A stretch of 64,000 nucleotides of DNA from Rhodosporidiobolus odoratus (GCA_034387635.1 JAOANU010000004.1:930001-994000); one strand, 5' to 3'; shown: positions 21,831 through 33,638, counted from the first letter of the stretch. Program-made: numbers and translations. Notes: generated by a model from the letters alone, not told the origin.

Positions 21831-24800
21831 ATGACTAGCAAGTGGACTAACGTGCCTCTAAGCGCACCCAACTTTTCAGCTCCAAGCCCAACGCCGTCCA
21901 GCGCGCACTCCGGCGATCTCCTCTCCCTTCTCAATACAGGTGGTGATCGTACTCCCGTTCCCGTCCACCGAGCATCCGCTAAGCAGGCAAATACTATCGA
22001 CTACAGTCAGGGTGAAGCAGGCAGCGACTTTGTCTACTCGGGTAGGGACAGCGACCTCGATCAGAAGGAGGGCAGCGGAAAAGCGAGAACTTGGTCAAGC
22101 GGGACAGCGGAGAGTGAGGAGATGCATAGAGATTCCCACGGTACGCCCTTCCTTCTCGCACCTCAGCGTGGCATTCGAAGCTGATTCTGACTTCCCCTGG
22201 ACAGCTCCTTCTTCCGCCTCTTCGTCCGACTCGCCTTCCTCCTCGCCCCGTGATCGCCTCTTCTCCTCTGCCGGGTCGCGCACGTCGACCAGTCCGCTCC
22301 AGTACTCCAAGCATGCTCCCCCCGGCTACAAGTATACCTCTACCTCGGCCATCTCCTCCCCCTCGACCTCGCCCAGCTTCTCCCCCCAGAACCACTACCC
22401 ACCGCTCTTCAACGACCAACGCTCTCCATCCGCGATAGTTCAGACCATCGCCGAAGAGCAGAGCATCGAGACGAGCACGGGACCTGAAGCCCGTCAACGT
22501 GTGCAAGACGCGCTCGCCGAACGCAGCCGCTCTGCCCGACCCATTCCCCTAGGCGCTTCCGCCGGGACTCTCGCCATGTCGCAGGGGAAGGGTCAACCGT
22601 GTCCGGTCACGTCGCCTCGCTTTGTTGGCCTGATCACCCGCAACGACTCGATCTCTTCTTCCACCTCGTCTCCCTCTCCTTCCCTTACCTCCGCCCAGCT
22701 CAAAGCGGCTGAAGAACGCGCGACTCGTCTCCAAGCCGAAAAGAATGACCTCGCAAGCCGTCTCGACGGAGTCAGAGCGGCAGCGAAGCAGGCAGAACAT
22801 GACTACCAAGCTCGTCAAAGCCAAGCTGAGAAGGTCATTTGCGACCTTCAGCGCGAAGTCACCGAGACGGACGACAGGCTGATGCGTCGTCTCGATGATG
22901 CTGTGGTAGTCATTGAGAGGGTTCATGACCTCGAAGCGCGGTTGGCAGAGGCGACGCAAGAGATAGTTCGCCTCGAGAACGAGTTGGCGAAGAAGGAGGA
23001 GGTGGTAGAGCGGTTGAGTGACGAGCTGGCTTCCTTGAAGACGGCGCATGAATCTCAGAAAGAGGGGGTTAAAGGCATGGAGAAGCAGAAGAAGGTGCTC
23101 GAGGAATCGTTAATGACGACGCGGGAAGAGCTCCACCAAGCAGAAGACCGGGCGGTAGTGGCCAGTCGCGGGCACTGCCGCGTGTCCGTTGAGCGCGACG
23201 TCTTCAAGCTGGCAGTTGCCGACAAGATTCAGGAACTCGCGACGTCTCACACCGAAACGGCCGATGTGCGTGCCGCTCTTTCTGCCTCGGAGGATCGCAA
23301 CCTGCACGAAGAGCGTCGTCACCGTCTTGCGATCGACTTGGAGAAGCAGTGCGCGGCTGAGGGCGTCGCGGTTGCCGTCGATGCCAAACAAGCCGGCGTC
23401 GTTCAGGTTAGGGATCTCGAGCTTCGCCTTTCCGCCGTTCAGAAGGAGCTTGAGGCCGCCAACGAAGGTAAGAAGGAGGTGGAGGCGGCGCTGGAGAAAG
23501 AGCGGCAGCTGTTCTCGCGCAGGAACGAGCTTCTTCGGGCGCACTCTGAAAAGGAGGGGCGTCAGCAGCAAGAGGAAATCGATCGACTCAAGAATCGTCT
23601 AGCCGCATTCGAGCAGGGTTCGCGCTCGCTTCTGACGACGTCGACAACCTCTGCCGCTCTCCCGACAGCTTCGTCCGCAACAAGCCACGAGCAAGCTCCG
23701 CGCATCCGCTGCCTGTCGCCCCGTTGCCTTCTCGATCTTTCGCAATCTCCGCTCGTCGACGAGTCACCTAGTAGCACAGGGAGTCTCCCTCTCGAGATCA
23801 GGTCGACGAAACCACCGGAACTGTATGAAGACCCGAGTATGCCGGGAAGACGCCTTGTCAAGGTGCGCTTTCCTTTCCTGGTTTACTAGTATGCAAAGCT
23901 CATCATACTCTTTTTGCTTGACAGCTGCAGATTCAGTACGCCCTCCTCGATACCCGCCTCCATTCCCTTCAGCGTCACCTCGTCACGCTCGAGCAAGAAA
24001 AGCACCACCTCGAGAACCAGAACGAAGACCTCGCCGCTGAGAAGCTCACGCTACACTCACAAGTCGCTGAGCTGGAGGAGAAGGTCGATAAGGCGTATTG
24101 CTTGATGCAGGATGTACTGAATGAGCAGGCCATTGCGGGTCAAGGTGCGTTCTGCCGCTTTCTCATTGCTTCAAGTTGGCCTTCTCAATCCCGCGAGTCC
24201 GGACTCGCCGCCTCCGAGAGACGCCGAGTCCGGTTCGAGTCCTGCTCACATCGGCCGGACTCGTGTATTGATAATTGCAATTCACAATGAGCGTTGCAAT
24301 TGAGAACTTCACATCTCAATCTGCGCTGTCGTTGTATGCATGAAATAGGTAACTGTAACATTATACCCTCCTTGTAAGGTCAGGCCCCGCTTCCAGCTTA
24401 TCTCCCTCTCTTCCGCACAGTATGCCTCCTGCTCGAAATCGTCGCGCGCGTGCAACAGAAGGCGTCAGCCCTACAACTAGTGCACCGAGTTCCGGTGTCA
24501 ACATCTCGCAGCTCACGAGTCAGAACATCCTAGCCGAAATCCGCCTCCGGGAAGCTACGTCTCAGATCCGACAGCAACATGCCGATGCTCGACCCAGAAC
24601 AACCAGGCTACAGTACGAACCCAAGCAGGCAGAGTTTAAGTTGTGGTGTGATCAGCAAGGCTTTGCAGGTTTAAGCGCGTGAGTTTGTTCTCCTCCCCTC
24701 CATGCAGTGTTTTCTTGCTGACACCTGCTTGTTGATAGGCAAGCTGTGACGGGCGAGAAACTCGCGCTCTTCCTCATGGAAGAGGTCGTCAATCGCCCAC

Positions 24801-27800
24801 CGCGCAAGACTGGACCAAAACCGAAGCCGGGTGCCAAGAAGCGAGCACCTTCGAAGACGAAGAAGAAGGCAGCAACCGCTCCTGTTGAGGGAGAGGAGGG
24901 TGATGGTTCCGATGGAGATGTACAGAATGATGGTCCCTCAACCTGTGCGTGCCTCTGCTGGCCATTCTCTCCGACAAAGCTGCTGACTTTCGCATCCCCG
25001 CTTTAATTGTCCCCTTCGCCAATTCTCTCGCCTCTTATGTCCCGCAGCGAGCAAGACCGTTTCAGCCTCGGTCATTGACACCTACGTAGCGGCCGTTGTT
25101 GACCTCTGGAAACAGCAGCGGGCAGAGAGGGAGTGAACGGCTTCCCTCATCCCGGTGAGTGGCCGGCGGTGAAGCAGCTACGGGAACTTACGGCGGCCAA
25201 GAAGCACGAGCGGAAGCGCAAGGAGTATGTCGACCGCGGTATTGGTACGCTGCTCGCTATATCGGTGGTATTCACGCTCCTCTTAACCCTTTCCTTCCGA
25301 CAGGCTCCTTGCAAGACGGGTACACCTCACTCGATCAGTTCAAGGCTTTCCTGAAGGCAGGCTTCGCTCGAGAGACTGCTGAAGGGCTACGGGACCGGCT
25401 TGCGTACTGCCTCGGGCACTACGGCTTACTCCGAAGCAACAACATCCTCCCTATCGAGTTGACCGATCTCTCCACCGTCGAGCTCAAGAACGAAGGGCCG
25501 ACGCCCTGTCATGTTGTGCTTGCATTGCTCGACCATGGGATGACAAATCAGGAGGGTAGGCAAGAGTATGCTTCCTTCGCTCGTCACGCCGATTTCGAGG
25601 CATGCGGGGTTAGCGCGCTGGCATTGTACCTCTTCTATCGGTAAATACCCTTGCTTCTCCCTTCCTATAATTGCTTGCTAACATCTCTGTCTTGTGATCT
25701 GCCTGTCTGTTCACCTGTCTCTCCACCACCCGACCTTGATAGCCTACACATTGCTGAAGAACGCTTTTACCTTACGACACCTCGTTCCCCTCTTTCGCTG
25801 CATCCTCTGAATGGTTCGACCTGAAGCTTCTGCTCTCAGCGGCTGGCCCGCTTTTTGAAGTCGCCTACAACTCTTTCCTACAAGCCACCAACCGCGACCT
25901 CAAAGCCGTCGGAATGACGACCAAAGCTAAGACCCACGTTTTCCGTGGCAGTGGGTCTCGCATGGCGGATCTAGATGGAGCAAACAAGTACTACATCCGG
26001 AAGCACGGGCGGTGGAACGCGGACGCGGTGGACCGGTGCTACTTGGTTGGGATTGCGAGGGAGGTGGCGAGGGTTCAGGCTGGCTTTGATGCGAAGGGAG
26101 GCACCTACTTCCTGAAGTGGATATCCCGATACCCGAAGAGCTGGAGCGGCAGATATTCCCCGAGGCGGATGAGTGGTGCGCTGCATTTTCTCTTCTTTCC
26201 GCATGTTCTATTTCGGGGTTTTCTTGTCATTCTCCCTCTCCTTCCCCTCTCAGCTACCATTGCTCAAGCTCGACTACTACAGTACACTGACATATACTCT
26301 GTCCTCCTTCCATATACCGCCTATGATTGCCTCAATGATCATCTCCGGCTTCACCCTTTCGCCTTTTCTACCCTGATCTGATACTGCTCAACCGCACACC
26401 GCAACTCGTTCCCCATGCGACAATCAACCTCGTCCAGGCTTCGGCGTCAAGAAACCGGGGATAGAGTTGAGCAAACCATTTGCGCCGGCGGTTTCCTCCG
26501 CCTCCTGATCTTCCTTCGTCGCGTCATCCTCCAAGACGCCGCCTGCCTTCGCCCTATCTACCCTTCGCACCCTCTCTTCTCTCATCATCTCTTCAAGGAT
26601 CCGCTTTTCACCACTTTTGAAGGGCAAATGAAGCGTCATCTCGAAACCGTCGAAGATCCAATCCAGCTTCAGCTTCAGTCTCTCCTTCCACATCTCACCG
26701 AGTTCATCACCAACAGCTTCGCCGCTCAGAATCAGCAACAGCAAGCTACTCAAAATGTTATTGCCTCGCTCCAAGCCGAGGTTGCTAAGGCCAACGCTTC
26801 CACCCACAACTTCCTTTCCGACATCCTCTCCGGCGCCGTCACGCTCCGCCTCCAAGCTGAAATTTCGCCCTCGTCCTCTTCCTCTACGACGTCTGCTCTC
26901 GCTGTTTCCTCCTCCGCCAGTTCCGCCGCCATTGCAACTACCTCCGTTACCGCCTCCGCCACCGCCTCCGCCACCGCCTCCTCTTCCGGCACTGCCTCGA
27001 CTTCCACGACTGCCACAACTGCGGCTCACACCGGCTTCTCCATGAGTCGCACCATCACCACGGTTGATCAGGCCTGGAGGGAATGGACCAAGGGGTTGGG
27101 GAATTTGCCGAGTGTGGAGGAGGTTTGGCCGGAAGGATCAGAAGCGCTGTCCGCCATGAAGAAGGTGGAAAAGGATAGGAAGTTCTATCTCAGGCGATTG
27201 GTGATCATCAGTCGAGTGCGGCACATCATGCAGTACTACGAGGTTGCGGAGGAGCGGGCGGTCAAAACCGTCGAGGAGTTCCGGATCTCGCTTCCGAACA
27301 AATCCCTCGACAACCTCCGCAAGATTCTGCCGAAGACTCCGGATGTTGATATTCCTCTTGTATAGGTCCGTTGCTCTTCCATTTTTCTGTAGTATAGCTG
27401 TCATCGTCATTCCATTTTGTTCTTTCTCCCGCCTGCGCTGTCTGCATGGATCGACTCTTTGCTCAGACCACTGGCTGGGGTCCTGACCTGCATTACAGAG
27501 TGTCTCTACTGTTCCGTTGCGTTTGTGAGCAGCGCTGCTGTCGTAGAACGGCGAGACGATATTGCGGGAAGCTGGCAAGGATGAGCGAATTAGCGTATAC
27601 TCGCGGCAAAAGGAGAGCTTACTTGACACGTACCTTGTAGCGCTACTGCTCCGTCAGTCTGACTCTCTCTGCCGCAAGTGTGGGTCGACGCCGATTACTG
27701 AGAGCGAAAGAGGGAAGGGAAATGGGGGGTGCTTCGTGCTTCGTAGACGCTTTATGGGATGCTAAGAGAAGCGCGGTAATACTAAAGGGAATACTTTGTA

Positions 27801-28334
27801 GCTTGCTGATGCCTTTTCAAGCAGACCGAACAGAGAGAAGAGGACATGAAGGGCATGAAGGGCTGAGAGAGATTATAGACTAGCATTACGGACTCACATA
27901 CAAGACCGAGTCCGGACTCTATGTGCGTGAGAGTATATAATGTTACCTTCTCAATCTGCCTTTCCACGTCCTGAGGAGCTTAGCACACTGCAGTTGACTA
28001 TAGGCTTTTCACAGACATGAATGCGGGGCCATCGACGGAACTTCAGCCGCTCAGTTTGATCAACGGCATCGAAGCTTCGTCAACTGCGAGCTCATCTAGC
28101 GCTGCTGAACTTAGGTTCTTCGCGCCGAGTTCGCACCCGCAAGAAGGGTCGACGGAAGCGAGCGAGAGCTTCTCACAGGAGATGAGCGCTTGGGCGGAAG
28201 AAGGAGAAGTAGACCAGCTCGTCCTCAGCAGCGAGGGTTTGGCCTTGAGGTTAGCTTCCCTTTCTCCTACCCCCCCCTTGTCATCTGTCTAAGCCTGACC
28301 CGCTTGCAGCCTCGGCAGCGCTCGGTCAGCTTAG
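21831..28334 (+). CDS. Coiled-coil protein of unknown function, interrupted in an intron by a Crypton
   Basis: The start is MTSKWTNVPLSAPNFSAPSP, a Ser/Pro-rich disordered N-terminus. After a short intron (about 22141-22204) comes a disordered Ser-rich stretch. A long coiled coil begins near LTSAQLKAAEERATRLQAEK and runs about 300 residues with heptad-like Leu/Glu/Lys repeats. A following exon starts IQYALLDTRLHSLQRHLVTL, and its last codons are LNEQAIAGQ. The next intron is 24145-28014, and the final exons encode DMNAGPSTELQPLSL, an acidic tail, and a probable end LSLGSARSA. The phase matches across this 3.87-kb intron (caa g / ac atg), so the gene may still be functional if the intron is removed. 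No known family is recognised; scaffold or cytoskeletal linker proteins look like this. Confidence 0.7.
24180..24190 (+). repeat. Left 11-bp direct repeat flanking the Crypton
   Basis: CCTTCTCAATC, identical to 27946-27956. Cryptons integrate by recombination between a short site on the circular element and a matching target, which leaves such a direct repeat. Confidence 0.75.
24422..27365 (+). pseudogene. Crypton tyrosine recombinase with GCR1_C domain, frameshifted
   Basis: The start is MPPARNRRARATEGVSPTTS. The N-terminal core-binding part has YEPKQAEFKLWCDQQGFAGL and EKLALFLMEEVV, then a Lys/Pro-rich linker and VSASVIDTYVAAVVDLWKQQ. Then come NGFPHPGEWPAVKQLREL, KKHERKRKEYVDRGIG, GHYGLLRSNNILPIEL (first catalytic Arg region), LKNEGPTPCHVVLALLDHG, and the catalytic end KTHVFRGSGSRM, YYIRKHGRW, DRCYLVGI with the H-x-x-R, H/W and Tyr. 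The linker block GFLRLLIFLRRVILQDAACL is typical of Cryptons. The C-terminal GCR1_C-like domain has TVDQAWREWTKGLGNLPSVE and ends KTPDVDIPLV. Introns are present. Three 1-nt frame changes (about 25125-25136, 25764-25775 and 26111-26122) break the reading frame, so no full protein can be made as read. Confidence 0.8.
27946..27956 (+). repeat. Right 11-bp direct repeat flanking the Crypton
   Basis: CCTTCTCAATC, identical to 24180-24190. It lies 58 nt before the acceptor of the host intron. Confidence 0.75.
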
Positions 28335-28524
28335 GCGCAAACAAAGGAGGTCAGGAGGAAGCCCGGGTGTAAAAGCTTGAACCGTGTAGCTGTTGGTGTA
28401 CGATGAGCCTTTCACGCTCGCCTGACCTGCCTTAGCTGGCACCCTGCATAGCCTGCGCAGCGTTGCCACAGGCGAAATGAGATAGCAAGTAATCAGGCTA
28501 TCAAATCGCGTTAGATACAACATG

Positions 28525-30528
28525 TCAATACCACCCCATCCCGCTCGACACGCCCTGATACTGCTGGGGCAGTCCACCTGCACCCGGTCGCGATTGTCCT
28601 GCGGCAGAGAGGGGGTACGTCTGAGTACCGTGTAGAGGAAGGGGGAAACATAGTAAGGAAGAAAACTCACGGAAGCTGTCCTGCACTTGCTTCCCCAGCG
28701 ACCGATCTCTGCCCCTATCTCTATGCCGCCTTCGACCCATTGACCGGTCCTTGTCTCGACCACTCCGCCGTCGATCGTCTTCCGTATCACTATCTGAGCC
28801 GGTTGAGCTCGAGTCGGAGGAGGAAGTGCCCGTATCGCTGTCGTCTTTTTCGTCGTCTTTTGCTCGTCGCTTGCCCTTCTTCTTCTTGTTCTTCCGATTT
28901 CGCTGACCTTTTTCTGCTTGTATCCCAGCGAAGGGAATGTCAGCGCACTGCTATCGATGAGCGGAAGGAGGAGAACGACTAGCGAGGAACAAGGGGCAGA
29001 GAAAGAAAAGGCACGCACCCTCATCGCTGCTCCCGGTACTGCTCTCATCATCGTCGTCATCCCCACCCCCATGCGCCAACTTTGCAAACTTCCTCCGCAT
29101 CTCCTTCTTCCTCGCCACCTCGGCATCTACCCTCCCCGCCGCCGGTTTCGTCCTCAAACATAAACCGGCAATCAGGCACACCACGACGATTCCGCAGAGG
29201 ATCGAGGCGACCAGCACAAAGATGGATGTGCTCGAGGTCATGTCAGAAGTGGAAGACGCGGATGCGCTGGCGGCGGTGTCATCGCGTGTAGAACTGGAGG
29301 GCGCTGCGGTCTCGGAGGCGGAGGAGGCGGCTGTTGAGCTATTTGACGAGGAAGAGCTAGAGGTTGATACGGCCGTGGCTGATGGTGAGGCAATGGTGGA
29401 GTAAAACGCGGAGATGTAGAGGGATTTCAGGTCGTTCCTGCAAAGGAAGGAGATGGTCAGCCTCGCACTGCTGATGCGCGGTATGCTTGGTCCGTAGGAC
29501 TTGACTGCAGCAAGGACTCACTCGGCAGAACTTGTGAAGCCGCTGTCCGCCTCAAAGGCTTGTTCACCTGCAAAGAAAAGGTCAGGTCAATATAGCTCCA
29601 GGTTTCGACGCATCAAGAGTTGCAGTGTGACGTACCATCTCCCCAAGTCACATTGTGGACAATGAGCTTGTTGCCGTCATTCGGCCCGTTGATGATGGCG
29701 TACGTTACGCTGCAAGGCAAGGCCAGTAGCTGTCAGCCCCGGCAGCTTTCGGAGAATCTTCCAAGCTTACGTATCCGGCTTGTTGGGGCTCCAGGCACAT
29801 CTGTGGGCCCGCAACTATGGTCAGTCGGCGCGCAAGGTGTGCGCCAATGGGGAAGAGACTCGCAGGTAATTGTCTGCCCATCCATCCTGTTTGGGACTTT
29901 CGTAGTACGTGTAGGTTTTGCCGGCATCATTCGAACACCCCCAGACGCTTCCTTCCGGCGATACGCTCCCGGTGAACTCGAAGAAGTATGCTATACAGTC
30001 AACAAATTTCAGTTGCAAGTAATTCGGAGAGGAGGAAAAGGAGCATAAGCGAACCTGTCGTCTTGAACAAGATTTGACAATCCGCATCTCGGGTGAAAAA
30101 TCCGTCATGCCCCTGTACAGTCGATGTGTTCCACGTGCCATTGCCAGTGGATGGGCATGACGGTGTGAATCTATTCTCGTTGAGGCTGAGGGAGAAAGAG
30201 AGTGAGTGAAGAGGGGAGTAAGGTCCGGAGGTACGCCGGCGGAAGAGAGGGACTCACAAAGACATGATCCCACTCTGGCAGCAGCCTCCGCTTGCTTACT
30301 CTCGAGACCGGAGGCGCCTCTTACTGACGAGTCGGCGGCAGTGTCGATTGGCAAGAGGGCGGACAGGCCGGTGGCGTGAACGGGTCTGAAGCAATGAGGC
30401 CGCAAAATTTGGTGTATAGCAGGTGCACGGAGTGTACGAGCGGGAGCGGGAGATAGACAGCGTGGGACAAGTCGTAGAAAGGAGAGCAGGCGAGTCCGCG
30501 GAGCTTTGAAGAGGAAGATGGTTAACAT
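28525..30528 (-). CDS. Type I single-pass membrane protein with Ser-rich stalk, function unknown
   Basis: The outer part has CCQSGIMSFNENRFTPSCPS, NGTWNTSTVQGHDGFFTRDA and DCQILFKTT, then AYFFEFTGSVSPEGSVWGCS and AGKTYTYYESPKQDGWADNY. Further exons add VTYAIINGPNDGNKLIVHNV and a Ser/Thr/Ala-rich stalk. One membrane helix, IFVLVASILCGIVVVCLIAG, is followed by a cytosolic tail with KKEMRRKFAKLAHGG and an acidic/Ser stretch. The tail continues with a Lys/Arg and Asp/Ser-rich segment (SDSDTEDDRRRSGRDKDRSM) and ends GGLPQQYQGVSSGMGWY. The layout resembles cell-wall sensors (Wsc/Mid2-like) but no WSC or other domain is recognised. The 5' end is uncertain: the ATG at 30528 gives a frame that joins in phase, but its N-terminus is a poor signal peptide. 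Confidence 0.6.
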
Positions 30529-30898
30529 CAGTTGCCGGTCAAGAGGGAGACGAGGGCAAGGATCGTCCTGCACGCCAGCTCAGCAAGCGGGTAGAGGCAG
30601 GCAGGATCCACACAGTTTCGAGTTGGTTTTGAGGAAGTGCGCCGACTCCGACATCTCGATCGCAACCCTTGTCCGCGTCCGGCTCCCACGGCGCCTTCTC
30701 GTATACACCGTGGTCTTAGCTACGCAGAGCGCCGTGGCGGGAGTGTCCGCCCTTCTGAACTTTCTGCGTCACTCGCTCGACAGCTACAGTGCACGCGTCG
30801 CGTCCCGGGACTGTGCTGGATCAGTCGGACACACCGTCACTCTCACTCTGTCGCCCGGCTGTGCTTTACTTCTCTTGCTCTTTACCACCTTCCTCACT

Positions 30899-33383
30899 AT
30901 GTCAAGCATCTCACTTACCGAGCGCAGGCGCCGGGCTCGCACCATGATGGATGAAGACGAGCAGCCCGCCCACCTCGAGGACACCAGCCGTGACGAGCAC
31001 AAGTCAGCACTTCTCAAGAGGACAAAGGTCGGCGGAACTACACCACACAAGACTGCAAAGGCCACTGCGTACGTATCAGCCTTCGGTCCTTGCCATTGCA
31101 GCTCCCTCATCACTTTCCTTTGCGATCGAACAGCATGCAAGCTCCTCCAACTCCCCCATCCTCGTCTCGCCGACGCACCACCTCCGCCTCCAGTAGTAGC
31201 AGCGCGACCTCCTCACCCACCAAGCTCCTCGTCAAGCTCAACGGCCGCGTGTACCGTCAGCCCGAAGAGGGCGATCCCCGTTCTCGAGCCGAACTCGAAG
31301 CCGACTTGCTGCTGCAGGAACCCGTGGAAACTGTCGAGGATCTCGAGTTCGATCGAAGACGGGAGAAGCGCCGCAAAGTCGAGTTGGACATGCGGAGGGA
31401 GCAATTGCTCGAGGCTGCACAGGCTAGTCCATGTCGAACCCCGTCCAAGGGCAAGGGGAGGGTCTTGACTTTCGACAGTGACGACGAGAGCGACGATGTC
31501 AAGGCGAAGGCGCCGGGGAAGACGACAAGGATTCTTTTCGACACCCCGACGAAATCTCCATCTCTCGGTAAAGCCTCCTTTGCGCGCCCTTCTACCCCTC
31601 CGCCTCGCCTTCCCTTGAACGGACAGCCACCGAGCAGTCCTTCGCCCTCTCTCGGACTTCCCTTCGCCTTCCAGCCCTCTCCTCGCTCCCGCACTTCGTC
31701 CTCCCAGCCCGCTCTGCCTCCGCCTCTCGCCGCCCTTCTCTCCCTCCACTCCGCTCTCGAACGCGCCGTCATTCTTCACCTCTCCACCGCCGGCTCTTCC
31801 ATTGCCTCCACGACCTCCGAAGTCGACTCGCTCTCTGGCGAAGCGATCGTACGCATGACCAATCTCATCGACCTGCCCACGCTCTCCAGGATGATGGAAA
31901 GCACGGGCAAGCGCTTCGGAGAGGACGAGCTTCGTCGCCTCGTATGGGTGTGGGAAGGCTGCGGCGGCCTCGCGATCGAGAGTAGGATGAAGAGCGAGGA
32001 CGAGGCCGGCGGGATGGGCTTCCTCGTAACGCGGGCGAGGACAAGCAGCGCGGCCGGAGCTCGTATCTCGGGTACTTATGGCGTGGGTATTCAGGTCGGC
32101 GTCAAGGCGAACCCTCAACTACCGAAGTTCGAGCTTGTCTCGCCTGGTAGGCGGAATCAGCAGCTTGCTGCGCCGGCGAGTCCGAGCAGTGTTGGCAAGG
32201 GACGGGAGGGGATGAGCATTGTGGCACTGTGGACGCAGGGGAAGGAGCAGCGGCAGACGGAGGTTGAACGGCGGTTGAGGTTGTTCGCGAGAGAGAGTGG
32301 GGTGAAGAAGGAGGATGAGGAAGTCGAGGTATATCGGCCCCCGGTCTGCGCGCAGTGAATCGGATTGCTGATCTAGTCTTGCTCGCAGATAGACGACACC
32401 ATCACCTTTGACTGGCGCACCTCTGCCGCGTCTCAACCTTCTGCCCTGCTCGCCTCTATCCCTCGCGCTTCTCTTCCCCTCCTCAATGCTGCCGTCTCCG
32501 CCATTCCGGCTACCCTTACACCCAGTCCGAAGAAACCTGCTGCACCGCACAACGCCGGTCTCGCCGCCTCTGCTTCTCTGAACGTCGCTTCTCCCGACAA
32601 GTTTGTGTCCGCCCTAATTCAGGGTAAGCCAGTCAAGGCCAAATCAGGCAAGGCGGCTGATCGGGCAGCGGCCCTACGAGAAAGGGTACGCTCATCTTTG
32701 CCTGCTGCTCAGAGGGTCATCGACTGACATCGCTACGCCCGCAGATTCAAGCCAAGCAAGAAGCCCAAAAACAATCCGCCTATCACATGTCGCTTTCAGC
32801 CCTCTCCTCTGGCGACTCGCCCACTAAGCGGTCGCTCAAGCGTCATGCTGGCAAGGACGACGCCGATACCTCGATTGAACAAGAGTATGTCTCGAAGAGC
32901 GAGCTGTACAAGCGGAATGCGCTCTTGAGTCGGCTTGGGTCCATTGCGGATGTCGTCGCCATGTACGTACTGCCATTCCCGGGGCTGTGTGTCTCGTGCC
33001 GGCGCTGATTTTCTGGTCTCGTGCAGGCGCTGTGCTCGTCCAGCCCGATTCGACGAGGTTTGCTCTGCTGTTGCGAACAGCCCTCTGCTCGCCATAGGTT
33101 TCGGTGCGTCGAATACCTCCCTCTGGTAGTCTCCTCAAGGCCGAGCCCTCGCCCCCTCCCTTTCCACCGATGTAATCGTGACTGACCGCGTCTCTCACAC
33201 ACTGTAGACGAAGCCGATCAGTCCCTAACCTTCCTCTCAAAGCACTTTCCCGACTTTTGCTACATCAAGCTCGTCGGTCAAGAGCGCTGGATGAGCCTGC
33301 GAGGGTCGGCAAAGCCGCTTGATGTTAAAGAGCGAGTGAGGGAGGAGTTGGCGAGGGTGGCGGAGCAGATGAAGCTGCAGTAA
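30899..33383 (+). CDS. CDT1: DNA replication licensing factor Cdt1
   Basis: It loads the MCM2-7 helicase at origins with ORC and Cdc6. The start MSSISLTERRRRARTMMDED leads into a basic, disordered N-terminus with many Ser/Thr-Pro sites (TPPSSSRRR, TPTKSPS, RPSTPPPRLP), plausible CDK targets. The central winged-helix (geminin/MCM-binding type) is around ALLSLHSALERAVILHLSTA and LPTLSRMMESTGKRFGEDEL with VWVWEG. The C-terminal MCM-binding winged helix is EYVSKSELYKRNALLSRLGS, IADVVAM, ARPARFDEVCSAVANS, and DFCYIKLVGQERWMSLRG, ending ARVAEQMKLQ. The order and motifs match Cdt1. Five or six introns are inferred; the first joins in phase after AKATA. Confidence 0.85.
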
Positions 33384-33638
33384 GGCGCCGCCGCGATGAG
33401 TAGACGGAGGTTCTTGTCCAGATTTGCTGTGCGTTGTTGTCAATCCTACCTCTATTCTACCTCTATTGTTATGCATCTTTGGGCCGCACACGCCGAGCGA
33501 TTGCACGAACGGGTCATTTCGATTTCGCTGCCGACAACAATTTCTGTACATTCTTCAAGCTTTTTCCTGCCTTCAAGCGGCTCGACAGTTCAAGCATTTC
33601 CTTCGCTGGCCCTTCTCTTGTCAAGCCATTCCTTGTCT

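Larger units (their letters stand above)
24180..27956 (+). mobile_element. Crypton (tyrosine-recombinase DNA transposon), decayed, inside an intron
   Basis: The element encodes a Crypton recombinase with a C-terminal GCR1_C-like DNA-binding domain (24422-27365), in the same orientation as the host gene. It is flanked by an 11-bp direct repeat, CCTTCTCAATC. Removing 24180-27945 leaves a 104-nt host intron with normal splice ends, which defines the boundaries. There are no long terminal repeats and no terminal inverted repeats, as expected for Cryptons. Subterminal palindromes lie near both ends. Confidence 0.8.

Noticed and set aside
21940..23889. The 649-codon frame as a complete gene by itself
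   Set aside because: Its N-terminal part is the intron and a wrong frame of exon 1. The real coding path starts at 21831 and splices into this frame, and continues past 23889 through another intron.
26930..27010. CCTCCGCCACCG-type repeats as a CRISPR or regulatory array
   Set aside because: They are low-complexity coding sequence (Ser/Thr/Ala-rich) of the Crypton gene. There are no spacers of constant length.
26415..27365. A stand-alone gene for the GCR1_C-like protein
   Set aside because: The LLIFLRRVILQDAACL linker and the upstream recombinase in the same orientation show it is the 3' part of the Crypton gene.
31213..32118. A 301-codon minus-strand frame
   Set aside because: It is the antisense shadow of CDT1, Arg/Gly-rich as expected from GC-rich codons.
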